Positions 44,866 to 53,893 are shown, counted from the stretch's first letter. The stretch: DNA of 64,000 bases from Nitrosopumilus cobalaminigenes (GCF_013407145.1 NZ_CP026993.1:1138590-1202589); one strand, 5' to 3'. Numbers and translations: made by a program. The notes: a model not told the origin generated them from the letters alone.

Positions 44866-45176
44866 ATGTCCATTGTTCCACGTTTTTTGGTGCAGATATC
44901 AAGTGCATCAACTATTTCAGTTACAAAGACCTTACCATCACCTTTCGTTCCAGTACAAGCAACATGTGCAATTGCATCAATAACCTCATCTAGTTTAGGA
45001 TCATCTACAACACAAATGATCATATCTCTACTGAAATATTGTCCAACTAACGGAGGATCTTGTGATCCTTGTCCTTGAACTTGATGAGTAGTTACGCCGC
45101 CAACGCCAATCTTTTTGATTGCAGCAATTACTGCATCTTTTGCTCCAGATTGAACGATTGCTTCAATTTTTTTCAT
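44862..45176 (-). CDS. PII-like signalling protein with shortened T-loop
   Basis: The 104-residue protein matches the GlnB/GlnK fold: MKKIEAIVQSGAKDAVIAAIKKIGVGGVTTHQVQGQG at the start and the B-loop TGTKGDGKVFV, which binds ATP/ADP, followed by VDALDICTKKRG. The T-loop that carries the modifiable Tyr and contacts targets is about eight residues shorter than in GlnK and lacks ELYRG. It can probably sense nucleotides but should interact differently. No ammonium transporter gene is adjacent, unlike typical GlnK. Confidence 0.82.
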   Translation of the reverse strand: MKKIEAIVQSGAKDAVIAAIKKIGVGGVTTHQVQGQGSQDPPLVGQYFSRDMIICVVDDPKLDEVIDAIAHVACTGTKGDGKVFVTEIVDALDICTKKRGTMDI

Positions 45177-45306
45177 AAATTTTCTCTATTTTGAATTTCT
45201 TTAAATCAATACGTGCATTCTCATATGTGATATTCAATGATGAAATTGATAATTCACGCATAAATCAAGACATTAGGTTTAATTTTAAACTAAAAAATAC
45301 CAAGAC

Positions 45307-45654
45307 ATGTTTGGGGATTTGCTAAATATTGGTGGCAGTGAATGGATGATAATTATTTTTGTAGCACTAGTATTGATTTTAGGAACTGGAAAACTTCCAG
45401 GAGCTGCAAAGAAAATGGGAAAAGCAGTCAACGAATACAATAAAGCTAAAAATGAAATTCAAGAACAGATGAAAGAAGTTACTGAAGAAGTGCCAAAAAT
45501 TTCAGGGCCTGTTGAAACAGAACGAGAAAAATTAGAAATGATTGCAAAATCAGCAGGAGTCAAAATTGAAGGGAAAACAGATGACGAATTAAGAGAAAGT
45601 ATTGCTTCAAAAATGGGTCAAAAAAGAACAGACGTAACTGAAAAAAACGAATAA
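45307..45654 (+). CDS. tatA: Twin-arginine translocation pore protein TatA
   Basis: The 115-residue protein has a short N-terminal transmembrane helix (EWMIIIFVALVLIL), the conserved hinge GTGKLPGAAKKMGKAVNEY with an amphipathic helix, and a charged tail. TatA forms the channel for folded cofactor-containing proteins such as secreted metalloproteins. tatC is not in the window. A TATA-like region at 45278-45290 suggests a leaderless transcript. Confidence 0.9.
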   Translation: MFGDLLNIGGSEWMIIIFVALVLILGTGKLPGAAKKMGKAVNEYNKAKNEIQEQMKEVTEEVPKISGPVETEREKLEMIAKSAGVKIEGKTDDELRESIASKMGQKRTDVTEKNE

Positions 45655-45655
45655 A

Positions 45656-46444
45656 TTATTTTGATTTTTTTATTCGATAAGTATCAGTGTCAAGTCGTTT
45701 TTTAGCAAATTTGTAATAATCTGGAACAATCTCAAATCCCAAGTATTTTCTTTTAAGCGATTTACTAACTACAGCAACTTGGCCAGAACCAAGAAATGGA
45801 TCAAATACAGTATCATTTTTTTCACTTGAATATTCTAATAATTTTTTAATAATTTCAGAAGGAAGTTTAGTAGGAGTTTTTTCATCCCCCGTCCAATATT
45901 CTCTTTTGATATCCCATACATCTTCCTTGTCTTTGTAATGAAGACTTCGACCATCTTCATTTTTATCATCTTTTTTGAACCTAGAGAAGGGGAAAAATTT
46001 TCTTTTCTTATCGTCCTTACAAACGTAAAGACAATGATAATGAGAAGTGACAAATTTTCTTTTAGTTACTACTCCAAATTGATATTTCCAAATCACATGA
46101 TTTACAGTAGTAAATCCAATATCATCTAATGCACGTAAAATATCTTTTAGGTTATTCCATCCTGAAAAAATATACATGCTTCCAGAGTCTTTTAAAATTC
46201 TGTAAACTTCACTCATCCAAGCAAATGTAAAATCATAATAATCTTCAGGTTTTATCTCATTATAGCCAGATAATACTCTTGATGATGTTCTGTTATAATT
46301 TGCCTTTTTTGCCTTAAAATTTATGGCAAATGGAGGATCAGTTATGACAAGATCAATTTTGTTTTTAGGAATTAATTTCATTCCTTCAATACAGTTTTGA
46401 TTGTAAATTTTGTTAATTTCTATTTTTTTCATTTTTAAATTCAA
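45656..46444 (-). CDS. Beta-class DNA N4-cytosine/N6-adenine methyltransferase, orphan
   Basis: The 262-residue protein has motif IV DLVITDPPFAINF near residue 36 and motif I DPFLGSGQVAVVSKSLKRKYLGFEI near residue 215. This IV-before-I order defines beta-class methyltransferases. DPPF instead of SPPY points to adenine N6 rather than cytosine N4, though not decisively. No restriction endonuclease gene is adjacent, so it looks like an orphan enzyme with a regulatory or protective role. An internal ATG at 46432 (MKKIEINKIY) is an equally good start. It ends one base from tatA on the opposite strand. Confidence 0.85.
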   Translation of the reverse strand: MNLKMKKIEINKIYNQNCIEGMKLIPKNKIDLVITDPPFAINFKAKKANYNRTSSRVLSGYNEIKPEDYYDFTFAWMSEVYRILKDSGSMYIFSGWNNLKDILRALDDIGFTTVNHVIWKYQFGVVTKRKFVTSHYHCLYVCKDDKKRKFFPFSRFKKDDKNEDGRSLHYKDKEDVWDIKREYWTGDEKTPTKLPSEIIKKLLEYSSEKNDTVFDPFLGSGQVAVVSKSLKRKYLGFEIVPDYYKFAKKRLDTDTYRIKKSK

Positions 46445-46526
46445 GACTCTGTTCTATCTTAATAATGTCATGGGTCAAAACACCTATCAAACAATAAATC
46501 ATCAATAGTTTCTAAGATAACAGATC

Positions 46527-49037
46527 TTGAAGTTTTCATGTCCTAAATGCAAGTCAAAAATTGAAATTCAAAAAACATTCAACAAAAAAATGCATGTTTC
46601 TTGTGAAAAATGTGGAATTGAGGATCTATTAGAATTCTCAAAGAATGTTGATGAGGTATTTTTAGAATTTTTATCCAGATTTGATAAAGGTCTAGTTACA
46701 GAAAGGGGGTTATCTGAAGGTCTCAAAGATGAGGGAATAGTCAGGGGAGAAAACGAAATCAAAGAGATGATTGGAAATAACAAGCCAGATAAAATCACAG
46801 AAGAGATACTATATTCAAAAAAAGATTACGTTTCTCAATACAAGGTTTTGAGCAATCCCGAGCCTAAAATGGGCTGTAAAGTAGAAGATTTGGGACTAGA
46901 TGAATCAATCACAGCACATCTCAAAGAATTAAAAATTGAACAATTTTACAAATTTCAAGAAGAGGCAATTGGAGAAATTACCTTTGGAGAAAATGTAGTA
47001 ATTGAGGCACCAACTGCCTCAGGAAAAACTGAAGCATTTTTAATTCCAGTAATTCAAAGAATAAAAAAAGATGCAAATGACGGAAATGTTTTTGCTATTT
47101 TTGTTTATCCTACCAAAGCATTATCTAGAGATCAGTATCCAAAAATCCAAAAATTCGCAGAAAAGATTGGTGTTAAAGTAAAGGTCTTTGATGGAGATAC
47201 AAAATTAGATGAGAGAAGGGAAATTATAGATAATCCACCTCAAATTCTAATTACAAACTTTGATGTTTTACATTATCACATGTGGCACCAAACAAAATTT
47301 TCATCATTACTATCATCAACTAGGATTCTTGTAACAGATGAGGCCCACGTATATTCAGGAATTTTTGGAACTAATGTTCATTACATTATCAAGAGATTAA
47401 AGAGAATTTGTACTAACAAATTGCAATTTGTTGCAGCATCAGCTACACTTGATGATGCAAAAGAATTCTGCCAAAAATTGTTTGGGGAAGAGATGCAAAA
47501 AATTCGAGGTTCAGGTAAAAAAGGACAAACAGATTTTGCAATGTTATTTCCATCACTTCGAACACAAAGAGCCCTAATGGTGGAATTGACAAAAAAACTA
47601 ACTCAAAAAAATCATAAAACAATGGTGTTTAATAATTCTCATCTAAATTCAGAATTACTAGCAATTCAGGCAAAAAAACAAAAGGTGAATATCAAAGTTC
47701 ACAGAGCAGGATTGATGGCAAATTATCGAGCATCAGTTGAGAGACAATTCAAGGAAGATAGTCTACAGGCCATTTCATGTACTCCCACGCTTGAATTAGG
47801 CATAGATGTGGGTAATGTTGATTGTGTCATATCATCTACAATACCAGTCAATAGATTAATTCAAAGAATAGGAAGGGCTGCTCGAAAAGGTCAGCGAGGA
47901 TACGCATTTTTAGCTTTAGGAAATGATCCCATTTCGCAGTATTACAAAAATCACCCTGATGATTATTTTGAAGACATTGAAAAAACATACATCGATCCAA
48001 AAAATCCGTTTGTAGAAGAATTTCAAGTTTTAGCAATGGCATGTGATAGACCAATTTCAAAACATGAATTAAAGGAACATCAAGAAATTATTGAACATCA
48101 TATTAGTAATGAAAATCTAAAAGAATTCAATAATAGAATCATTCCAAATTTTGATAAAATCAATTCCATGCTAAGTGAATATAGCATCAGAGGAATTGGT
48201 AATTCAGTTGATATTTTTTTGGATGGAAAAAAAGCAGGAGACAGAGTATTGCCAATTGCACTAGAAGAACTGCATAAAGATGCAATCTATTTTCTAGCAG
48301 GTATTCGTTACAAGGTAAAGGAATTTGATTATCCAAAAAATAATTATGCAAAATTGGAAAGAATTCCAAGAGATTATCCATATTATACAAAATCATTAAC
48401 AGAAGAATGGCCAACAATAGAAACAGTTTACGAAAGGCGAAAAGCAAATGGCATTGAAATTGCATTTTGTAAATTGCATATTGAAAAAAAGGTGTATGGT
48501 TATGTCAATATTGAATTAGGACAAGAAATAACACAAGGAGAAAAAGTTGAGCTGGATACACCATTAGAGTATGATTTTGTCACAAAAGGGATTGTATTTC
48601 ATGCACCACGACCACTGAAAATAATTGATGAATCTGAAGATGAAGAATATGCAGAAGCAAGTGGATACCATGCAACAGAGCATGTTGTGATTGAAGGGAG
48701 TAATATGATCACAGGAGGAGTTTCTCAGGATTTAGGAGGCATATCACTAGGCACATCAGGCTTGATTTTCATCTATGATGGGGCCATAGGTGGAAGTGGT
48801 GCAAGTAAAGCCCTCTATGACAGATTTGAAAAAGCACTTGAAAGGAGCATGTTCATAGTAAAAGAATGCCCGTGCAAAAATGAATCTGGGTGTCCCAGAT
48901 GTACTTTCTCATATAGATGTGGAAACAACAATGAATATCTCCACAAACATTCAGCATTGGAGATTCTTGAGAGAATCAATGATGGGGAGGAGACTGAGCT
49001 AATTGATCCTACTGAAGGTGATAGACCACTAGTATAA
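46527..49037 (+). CDS. DEAD/DEAH helicase with C-terminal DUF1998 zinc domain (MrfA/Hrq1-like)
   Basis: The protein has 836 residues. An N-terminal zinc ribbon (Cys 5, 8, 26, 29) precedes two RecA-like helicase domains: motif I APTASGKTE (161-169), LVTDEAHVYSG (DEAH), VAASATLD (III), and the arginine-finger segment QRIGRAARKGQ (VI). The C-terminal DUF1998 region has HATEHVV and a four-Cys cluster CPCKNESGCPRC near residue 795. Relatives such as bacterial MrfA and yeast Hrq1 unwind DNA 3' to 5' in repair of cross-links. The start codon is TTG at 46527, since the first Cys pair begins four codons later. It probably acts in repair. Confidence 0.88.
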   Translation: MKFSCPKCKSKIEIQKTFNKKMHVSCEKCGIEDLLEFSKNVDEVFLEFLSRFDKGLVTERGLSEGLKDEGIVRGENEIKEMIGNNKPDKITEEILYSKKDYVSQYKVLSNPEPKMGCKVEDLGLDESITAHLKELKIEQFYKFQEEAIGEITFGENVVIEAPTASGKTEAFLIPVIQRIKKDANDGNVFAIFVYPTKALSRDQYPKIQKFAEKIGVKVKVFDGDTKLDERREIIDNPPQILITNFDVLHYHMWHQTKFSSLLSSTRILVTDEAHVYSGIFGTNVHYIIKRLKRICTNKLQFVAASATLDDAKEFCQKLFGEEMQKIRGSGKKGQTDFAMLFPSLRTQRALMVELTKKLTQKNHKTMVFNNSHLNSELLAIQAKKQKVNIKVHRAGLMANYRASVERQFKEDSLQAISCTPTLELGIDVGNVDCVISSTIPVNRLIQRIGRAARKGQRGYAFLALGNDPISQYYKNHPDDYFEDIEKTYIDPKNPFVEEFQVLAMACDRPISKHELKEHQEIIEHHISNENLKEFNNRIIPNFDKINSMLSEYSIRGIGNSVDIFLDGKKAGDRVLPIALEELHKDAIYFLAGIRYKVKEFDYPKNNYAKLERIPRDYPYYTKSLTEEWPTIETVYERRKANGIEIAFCKLHIEKKVYGYVNIELGQEITQGEKVELDTPLEYDFVTKGIVFHAPRPLKIIDESEDEEYAEASGYHATEHVVIEGSNMITGGVSQDLGGISLGTSGLIFIYDGAIGGSGASKALYDRFEKALERSMFIVKECPCKNESGCPRCTFSYRCGNNNEYLHKHSALEILERINDGEETELIDPTEGDRPLV

Positions 49038-49079
49038 CTAATCAAAATGGGATAAATATAACAAGAATTTAGAATCATC

Positions 49080-49910
49080 ATGGAAAAAATAGCTCTTGTT
49101 ACAGGTAGTTCATCAGGAATAGGGTTGGAGACTGCCTTGTCATTAGCACGAGATGGATATCATACATTTGCCAGTATGCGAAATCTTGGAAAAGCAGGAG
49201 AATTAGAACATGCTGTAAAAAAAGAGAATCTTCCAATTGAAATTATAGAATTGAATGTGGATAAAGAAGAATCAATCATTTCTGCAATCAAAAAAGTTGT
49301 TACAAAAAATGGAAGACTAGATGTACTAGTAAATAATGCAGGATATGGTCAATTTGGATGTACAGAGGATGTATCAGTTGAAGAGTTTAGAAAACAATTT
49401 GAGACAAATTTTTTCAGTGTGGTAAGAATTATTCAAGAAGTAGCACCGATAATGAGAAAACAAAATTCTGGAAATATTATCAATATTAGTTCAGTTGCAG
49501 GACGAATCGGATTTCCGGGTTCTCCAGCTTACATTAGTTCAAAGTTTGCATTGGAAGGATTAGGAGAATGTCTAAGATATGAGCTTGGCCAATTTGGAAT
49601 TAAAACAACATTGATAGAACCAGGAGTTATCAAAACAGATTTTTTTAATTCAATGAAAGTTTCTGAATCAAAATCAGACCCCAAATACAAAGCATTAACT
49701 GAAAATATTTTGGCAGGTCTAAAAATGATGGTTGAAATGGGAACCGCACCATCTCAAGTTGCAGAGGTAGTAATGAAGGCAATTCATGATGACGAAATGC
49801 AGCCTCGATATGTTGTAGGTACAGATGCTGCCATGTTCATGGAGGCTAAAAAGATGAAAACGGACCTAGAATTTGAGAAATACATGAGTAAAGAGCTATT
49901 TTCAAGCTGA
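49080..49910 (+). CDS. Short-chain dehydrogenase/reductase
   Basis: The 276-residue classical SDR has the cofactor loop TGSSSGIGLETALSLA, NNAGYGQFG, the catalytic Ser in NISSVAGRIG and the YISSK (YxxxK) pair. The sequence SMRN after the second strand suggests NADP preference. It resembles the 17-beta-hydroxysteroid-like group, but the substrate is unknown. A TATA-like GATAAATATA at 49052-49061 predicts a leaderless mRNA. Confidence 0.87.
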   Translation: MEKIALVTGSSSGIGLETALSLARDGYHTFASMRNLGKAGELEHAVKKENLPIEIIELNVDKEESIISAIKKVVTKNGRLDVLVNNAGYGQFGCTEDVSVEEFRKQFETNFFSVVRIIQEVAPIMRKQNSGNIINISSVAGRIGFPGSPAYISSKFALEGLGECLRYELGQFGIKTTLIEPGVIKTDFFNSMKVSESKSDPKYKALTENILAGLKMMVEMGTAPSQVAEVVMKAIHDDEMQPRYVVGTDAAMFMEAKKMKTDLEFEKYMSKELFSS

Positions 49911-49987
49911 CATCGTACTTGTACGCTAAATTGATATACAGATAAAGTAGAATTTTATCAAAGTCCACAATTTTATGGTGAAATGAT

Positions 49988-51640
49988 ATGAAATGGAAAA
50001 CTCTACAACACAATGGAATCTTGTTCCCACCTGCATATGAGGCTCAGGGAATTAAAATAAAGATCAAAGGAGAAACAGTAAATCTCAATCTCAATCAGGA
50101 AGAAATGGTGTATCAATGGGCAAAAAAGAAAGATACCCCATATGCTCAAGACAAAGTTTTTCAGAAAAATTTTACTGCGGATTTAGCTAAAGAACTAAAA
50201 ATTAAAAAATTATCTTATGATGATATTGATTTTTCAAATGCTTACAAAATAGTTGACAAGGAAAAAGATCTCAAAGAGATGATGAGTAAAGAAGAAAAGA
50301 AATCTCTTGCTACTAAAAGAAAAGAACTACGAGAAAAGCTGAAAGCAAAATACGGAATTGCAATCATGGATGGAAAGGAAGTTGAAGTTGGAAACTATAT
50401 GGCAGAACCCCCAGGAATATTCATTGGAAGAGGAGAACACCCACTCAGAGGAAAATGGAAACCTCCAGTTACTGCAAAAGATGTCACATTAAACCTTGGA
50501 AAAAATGCAAAAGTACCAGATGGGAAATGGGGAAAAATAATTCATGATCAAGATTCGATGTGGCTTGCAAGTTGGATGGATTTTCTTACTCAGAAAAGAA
50601 AATATGTGTGGCTTTCAGACAGTTCTGACCTAAAACAAGGTAGAGATAAAGAAAAGTATGAAAAAGCTGTAAAGCTTGAAAAAGAAATTGAAAAAATCAG
50701 AAAAGCAATGGTCAAAGATATGAAGGATTCAAAAAAGAGTAATGTTGCTACTGCATGTTATTTGATTTACAAAACAGCAATGAGGGTAGGGGACGAAAAG
50801 GATGAAGATGAAGCTGATACTGTAGGTGCTACAACCCTAAGAAAAGAACATATCAAGATTACTGCAGATGCAATAGAGTTTGACTTTTTAGGAAAAGATA
50901 GTGTAAGATGGCAAGAAACTCTAAAGATAGTTGGAGACGATAAACAATTTCAAGAAAATCTTAAAAAATTAATTGAAAAGAAAAAACCAAAAGATGAAAT
51001 TTTCCACAACATCACATCAAGAGATGTGAACAAATATTTTTCAGGAATTGTAAAAGGATTAACTGCCAAGGTGTTCAGAACATTCCAAGCAACAACAGTC
51101 GTCAAAGACTATCTTGTAAAACACGATAATATGAAGGGAAAATCTGCAACTGAAAAACTATACCATGCAAAATTGGCAAATCTCGAAGCTGCAATTATGT
51201 GTAATCACAAAAGAACCATTCCCAAAACATTTGAACAATCACTACAAAAGAAGAGAGAGACTCTCAAAAAGGTAGAAAAAGAGAAGGCATGGAAAAAAAC
51301 CCAAGAGACTCTCAAAAAGGTAGAAGATAAAGAACCAAAGACAGACATCCAAAAGAAAGCCAAAGTAAAAAGGATCAAGACATTAAATGAACAAATTAAA
51401 AAACAAAAAGTCAAACAAAAAGAAAGAGTTGAAAAACTAGAATTACAGATTGATTTATCTGAAAAAACTAAAGACTACAACATTGGAACATCATTAAGAA
51501 ATTATATCGATCCACGTGTTTTCAAGGCCTGGACTGACGAAGTGGGTGCAGAATGGGAAAAATTGTACACATCAGCACTACAAAAGAAATTCCTCTGGGT
51601 CAAAAATGAAAACACATCTTGGAAGGATATAAAAAATTAG
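49988..51640 (+). CDS. DNA topoisomerase IB (eukaryote-like)
   Basis: The 550-residue protein relaxes supercoils by transient 3'-phosphotyrosyl linkage. It has the eukaryotic core layout: an N-terminal segment (HNGILFPPAYEAQG, FRGRGEHP-like IGRGEHPLRGKWK), active-site Arg and Lys regions (KTAMRVGDEKDEDEADTVG), and a coiled-coil linker rich in Lys/Glu (residues about 405-490). The catalytic Tyr is in LRNYIDPRVFKAW (Tyr near 506). A eukaryote-like TopIB is a known thaumarchaeal hallmark. The stop shares four bases with the convergent secreted-protein gene. Confidence 0.95.
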   Translation: MKWKTLQHNGILFPPAYEAQGIKIKIKGETVNLNLNQEEMVYQWAKKKDTPYAQDKVFQKNFTADLAKELKIKKLSYDDIDFSNAYKIVDKEKDLKEMMSKEEKKSLATKRKELREKLKAKYGIAIMDGKEVEVGNYMAEPPGIFIGRGEHPLRGKWKPPVTAKDVTLNLGKNAKVPDGKWGKIIHDQDSMWLASWMDFLTQKRKYVWLSDSSDLKQGRDKEKYEKAVKLEKEIEKIRKAMVKDMKDSKKSNVATACYLIYKTAMRVGDEKDEDEADTVGATTLRKEHIKITADAIEFDFLGKDSVRWQETLKIVGDDKQFQENLKKLIEKKKPKDEIFHNITSRDVNKYFSGIVKGLTAKVFRTFQATTVVKDYLVKHDNMKGKSATEKLYHAKLANLEAAIMCNHKRTIPKTFEQSLQKKRETLKKVEKEKAWKKTQETLKKVEDKEPKTDIQKKAKVKRIKTLNEQIKKQKVKQKERVEKLELQIDLSEKTKDYNIGTSLRNYIDPRVFKAWTDEVGAEWEKLYTSALQKKFLWVKNENTSWKDIKN

Positions 51641-53244
51641 GACACTCTAAAGTTAGGTCCCCAAGAAGATCTTTGTTTTGAATCATAATCGTTGGTTGAT
51701 TCAGTCCCAGAACTTTGTGGAATACTAAACATTTCAGAATAGTGTGCGTTAACTGGAGCATATCCTAGACACTCAAAGTGGAATTCATTGGTTAATGCAA
51801 ACCCTTTGTAAAAACTCTCTTCAAGATCATGCTCGGTTTTTAACACATAGTCAACAATACGGCATTTTGTATAATCGAAACTTCGTACAGTATGCTCACC
51901 ATTTATCATAGTGATATTAACATCAAACAAATCCCTTAGTGAATTGACACCAGTAATTTTTGATTGGCTTTGTTTAGCCTTATCTACTGCATTATACAAC
52001 AAAGGAGTCACACCGGGAACTCCTACGAGATCAAATGTTGGATTTGCCCTTGAAATCAAATTACCTTGATTGAATTCAGGGAAATCAATCACTTCTGTTT
52101 GACCATCAAAATCAAAAGTAGCAATGACATGTGGACCAGTTCCCATATTGTAAGAATGTAGTACAGGAGTTTTTGAAGATTCTTTGCTATGTGATAATTT
52201 ATCAAAATTAGGATTAATTGGTGTTAAACCAGAGCAATCAACATCAAGTATTTCAGCAGTTGCAAACCCTCGCTTTCCAGTATAACCTTCTTCTTTATCT
52301 CTCAGAGTAAGTACGTCATATCCACTTACAATACAGTCATTAAAATCAAGAGCACGTAATGTTTCATCAGGATTTACAATTTCTACATAGACGTTAAAAT
52401 CTTCATTATAGCTAGATTGCATTCCAGAGAGTTTTTGAGATTTTGATATTGCATTGTCTATCAACGGATGAGGCAACACGGCTGTGATAATCTGAAAGCC
52501 TGCACCGGCATTATCGGTTTCATCAAATCCTGAAGTTAATGTAAATATTACAGATTCTATTTTTTCTGCCCCATGATCAAAGTCAAAAGTTAGAAAAGTG
52601 CGAACATCTTCAGCAAGAGGAAAAGGTAATGGACCATAATCAGTCAATTCCATTTCCATATGGATTGGAATAGAAGAATTATTTTCTAAATTAATATGAA
52701 CACCACTACATCTAAACTCTATAGAGTTAACAACAGCAAATCCAGTATTGGATGCTAAATAAGACTCATAATCATCTGTGAGAGTGGATACGCTATTTGA
52801 TGATATTTCACAATTATTGTATTCAAATGATTTTAGAATAGTTTCATTTTGAACGACATTAACATCTACATCAAAATATCTATGTTCATAATCAAAAACA
52901 CCAGTTCCAGATAAAACAGCTATTCTATAGAGATATGCGTCATCTAGTGCCTTGTGTAGATGGGGACTATTTCCAATTACTCCTTCAACTTCAAAACTAG
53001 TTCCAACGTTAGCCACAATATCAGAAGTTGTTGAAAATACAGGGAAATTCACAGTTTCAATACCATTTCTAAATTCAAAAGTAACTTCATTATGTATTCC
53101 TGCTACAAAATCATATTCTTCTGTAAAACCTTTGATTGCATCATGAGCACCATATGCAGGGGTCAACATGCCTTGAGAAGCAAAAATTACTGTAAACATT
53201 ACAATGAATGTAAAGATAGAAAATTGTTGAAAACTTTGTTTCAT
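51637..53244 (-). CDS. Secreted protein with three repeats of an unknown beta-rich domain
   Basis: ATG at 53244 (MKQSFQQFS) starts a good signal peptide; the frame is open to 53292 but the extra 16 residues do not fit. The mature part of about 500 residues contains three copies of a domain of roughly 150 residues. Each has a (T/L)F(E/D)F motif, a V-x-F-P-x-F-like strand, a G-x-x-P-x-L-(H/I/Y) helix start, an SF(E/D)Y or ALDFNDC strand with a conserved Cys, and a second Cys in a FxCxG or VDCSG segment. Each repeat probably contains one disulfide. No membrane anchor or known family is seen. Confidence 0.8.
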   Translation of the reverse strand: MKQSFQQFSIFTFIVMFTVIFASQGMLTPAYGAHDAIKGFTEEYDFVAGIHNEVTFEFRNGIETVNFPVFSTTSDIVANVGTSFEVEGVIGNSPHLHKALDDAYLYRIAVLSGTGVFDYEHRYFDVDVNVVQNETILKSFEYNNCEISSNSVSTLTDDYESYLASNTGFAVVNSIEFRCSGVHINLENNSSIPIHMEMELTDYGPLPFPLAEDVRTFLTFDFDHGAEKIESVIFTLTSGFDETDNAGAGFQIITAVLPHPLIDNAISKSQKLSGMQSSYNEDFNVYVEIVNPDETLRALDFNDCIVSGYDVLTLRDKEEGYTGKRGFATAEILDVDCSGLTPINPNFDKLSHSKESSKTPVLHSYNMGTGPHVIATFDFDGQTEVIDFPEFNQGNLISRANPTFDLVGVPGVTPLLYNAVDKAKQSQSKITGVNSLRDLFDVNITMINGEHTVRSFDYTKCRIVDYVLKTEHDLEESFYKGFALTNEFHFECLGYAPVNAHYSEMFSIPQSSGTESTNDYDSKQRSSWGPNFRVS

Positions 53245-53394
53245 GTACTTGCAATCAGAAAAAGAGGGATAAGCAGTGAGTATGCACTGCAATGCAATGA
53301 AGCAATCATGCTCAATAAGATGCCAAATTATCTAAAAAAAGGCAAAATGTACTTTAGAATCATTTAATTTCCCAAATTTTTGACATTATATCAT

Positions 53395-53509
53395 GCCGGG
53401 GTAGCTCAGCCTGGTTAGAGTGCCAGTTAATTTGGTAAACTCTAACGGTTCTCCAACTAAGGCAATACTCATAATCTGGAGGTCGCGAGTTCGAAACTCG
53501 CCCCCGGCA
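53395..53509 (+). tRNA. Elongator tRNA-Met (anticodon CAT) with a 40-nt intron
   Basis: The acceptor stem is GCCGGGG (53395-53401) with CCCCGGC (53502-53508) and discriminator A at 53509. The D-arm is at 53404-53420 and the T-arm GCGAG-TTCGAAA-CTCGC at 53485-53501. After removing 53427-53466, the anticodon arm becomes CCAGA-CTCATAA-TCTGG with anticodon CAT, exactly the archaeal elongator-Met arrangement. CCA is not encoded. A tRNA-Ile with modified CAT is less likely because the sequence matches archaeal elongator Met closely. Confidence 0.93.
53427..53466 (+). other. tRNA intron at non-canonical position 30/31
   Basis: A bulge-helix-bulge motif surrounds the intron. The helix TGCC (53421-53424) pairs with GGCA (53461-53464). 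The 5' bulge AGT (53425-53427) would be cut after its second base and the 3' bulge ATA (53465-53467) after its second base, and GAG/CTC closes the outer side. The splice points fall in the anticodon stem between positions 30 and 31, not at the usual 37/38. Confidence 0.85.
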
Positions 53510-53556
53510 CACATTATTCTACAACATAAAGTGCAGGATCCCACATTACAGGTTCA

Positions 53557-53640
53557 AAACTATGCCAAACTATGCCATTTTTGAAAAAGATATAGTGTGA
53601 AACCCAATCATTAGAACTATGCAGAACTAGGCAATTTTTT
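53557..53640. repeat. Two degenerate direct repeats downstream of tRNA-Met
   Basis: Segments 53557-53582 and 53614-53640 both consist of a doubled ten-base AACTATGCC-like unit followed by a short A/T run, so four AACTA(T/G)GC cores in all. No gene lies between 53510 and 53698. They could be binding sites for a regulator or decayed repeats. Confidence 0.45.
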
Positions 53641-53698
53641 ACAATATCACACAGTTTGATTCCACAGCGGAGTTACAATTTGAAGAGGGTTTGTAATG

Positions 53699-53893
53699 TT
53701 AAATTTTTTCTTTACAGTCTTTTTTATGTTTTCTCAAATCCTCAGTAGAATGAAATTCAGAACCACATGCTCTACATGTCTCCTTTTTCTTATTATGTGC
53801 AATTTCTTTATGTTTTTTTAGTCTTTCAGGATACTTGAATCTTGATCCACATTTATCACATTTTAAATTCCTGCCAAAATCTGTTGATGACAT
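53699..53893 (-). CDS. Two-finger C2H2 zinc-finger protein
   Basis: The 64-residue basic protein contains two classical C2H2 fingers: CDKCGSRFKYPERLKKHKEIAH (residues 12-33) and CRACGSEFHSTEDLRKHKKDC (about 40-60), the second with Cys in place of the last His. The spacing is eukaryote-like. It probably binds nucleic acid. It is the first of a set of very small zinc proteins in the 3.5 kb after tRNA-Met. Confidence 0.85.
   Translation of the reverse strand: MSSTDFGRNLKCDKCGSRFKYPERLKKHKEIAHNKKKETCRACGSEFHSTEDLRKHKKDCKEKI

Noticed and set aside
45656-49037. Restriction-modification or BREX/DISARM-like defence island (methyltransferase next to a DUF1998 helicase)
   Set aside because: DISARM also pairs a DUF1998 protein with a methyltransferase and helicase, so this was considered. 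Here the helicase has the MrfA/Hrq1 single-protein layout, the genes are divergent, and no DISARM phospholipase-D or other defence gene is present.
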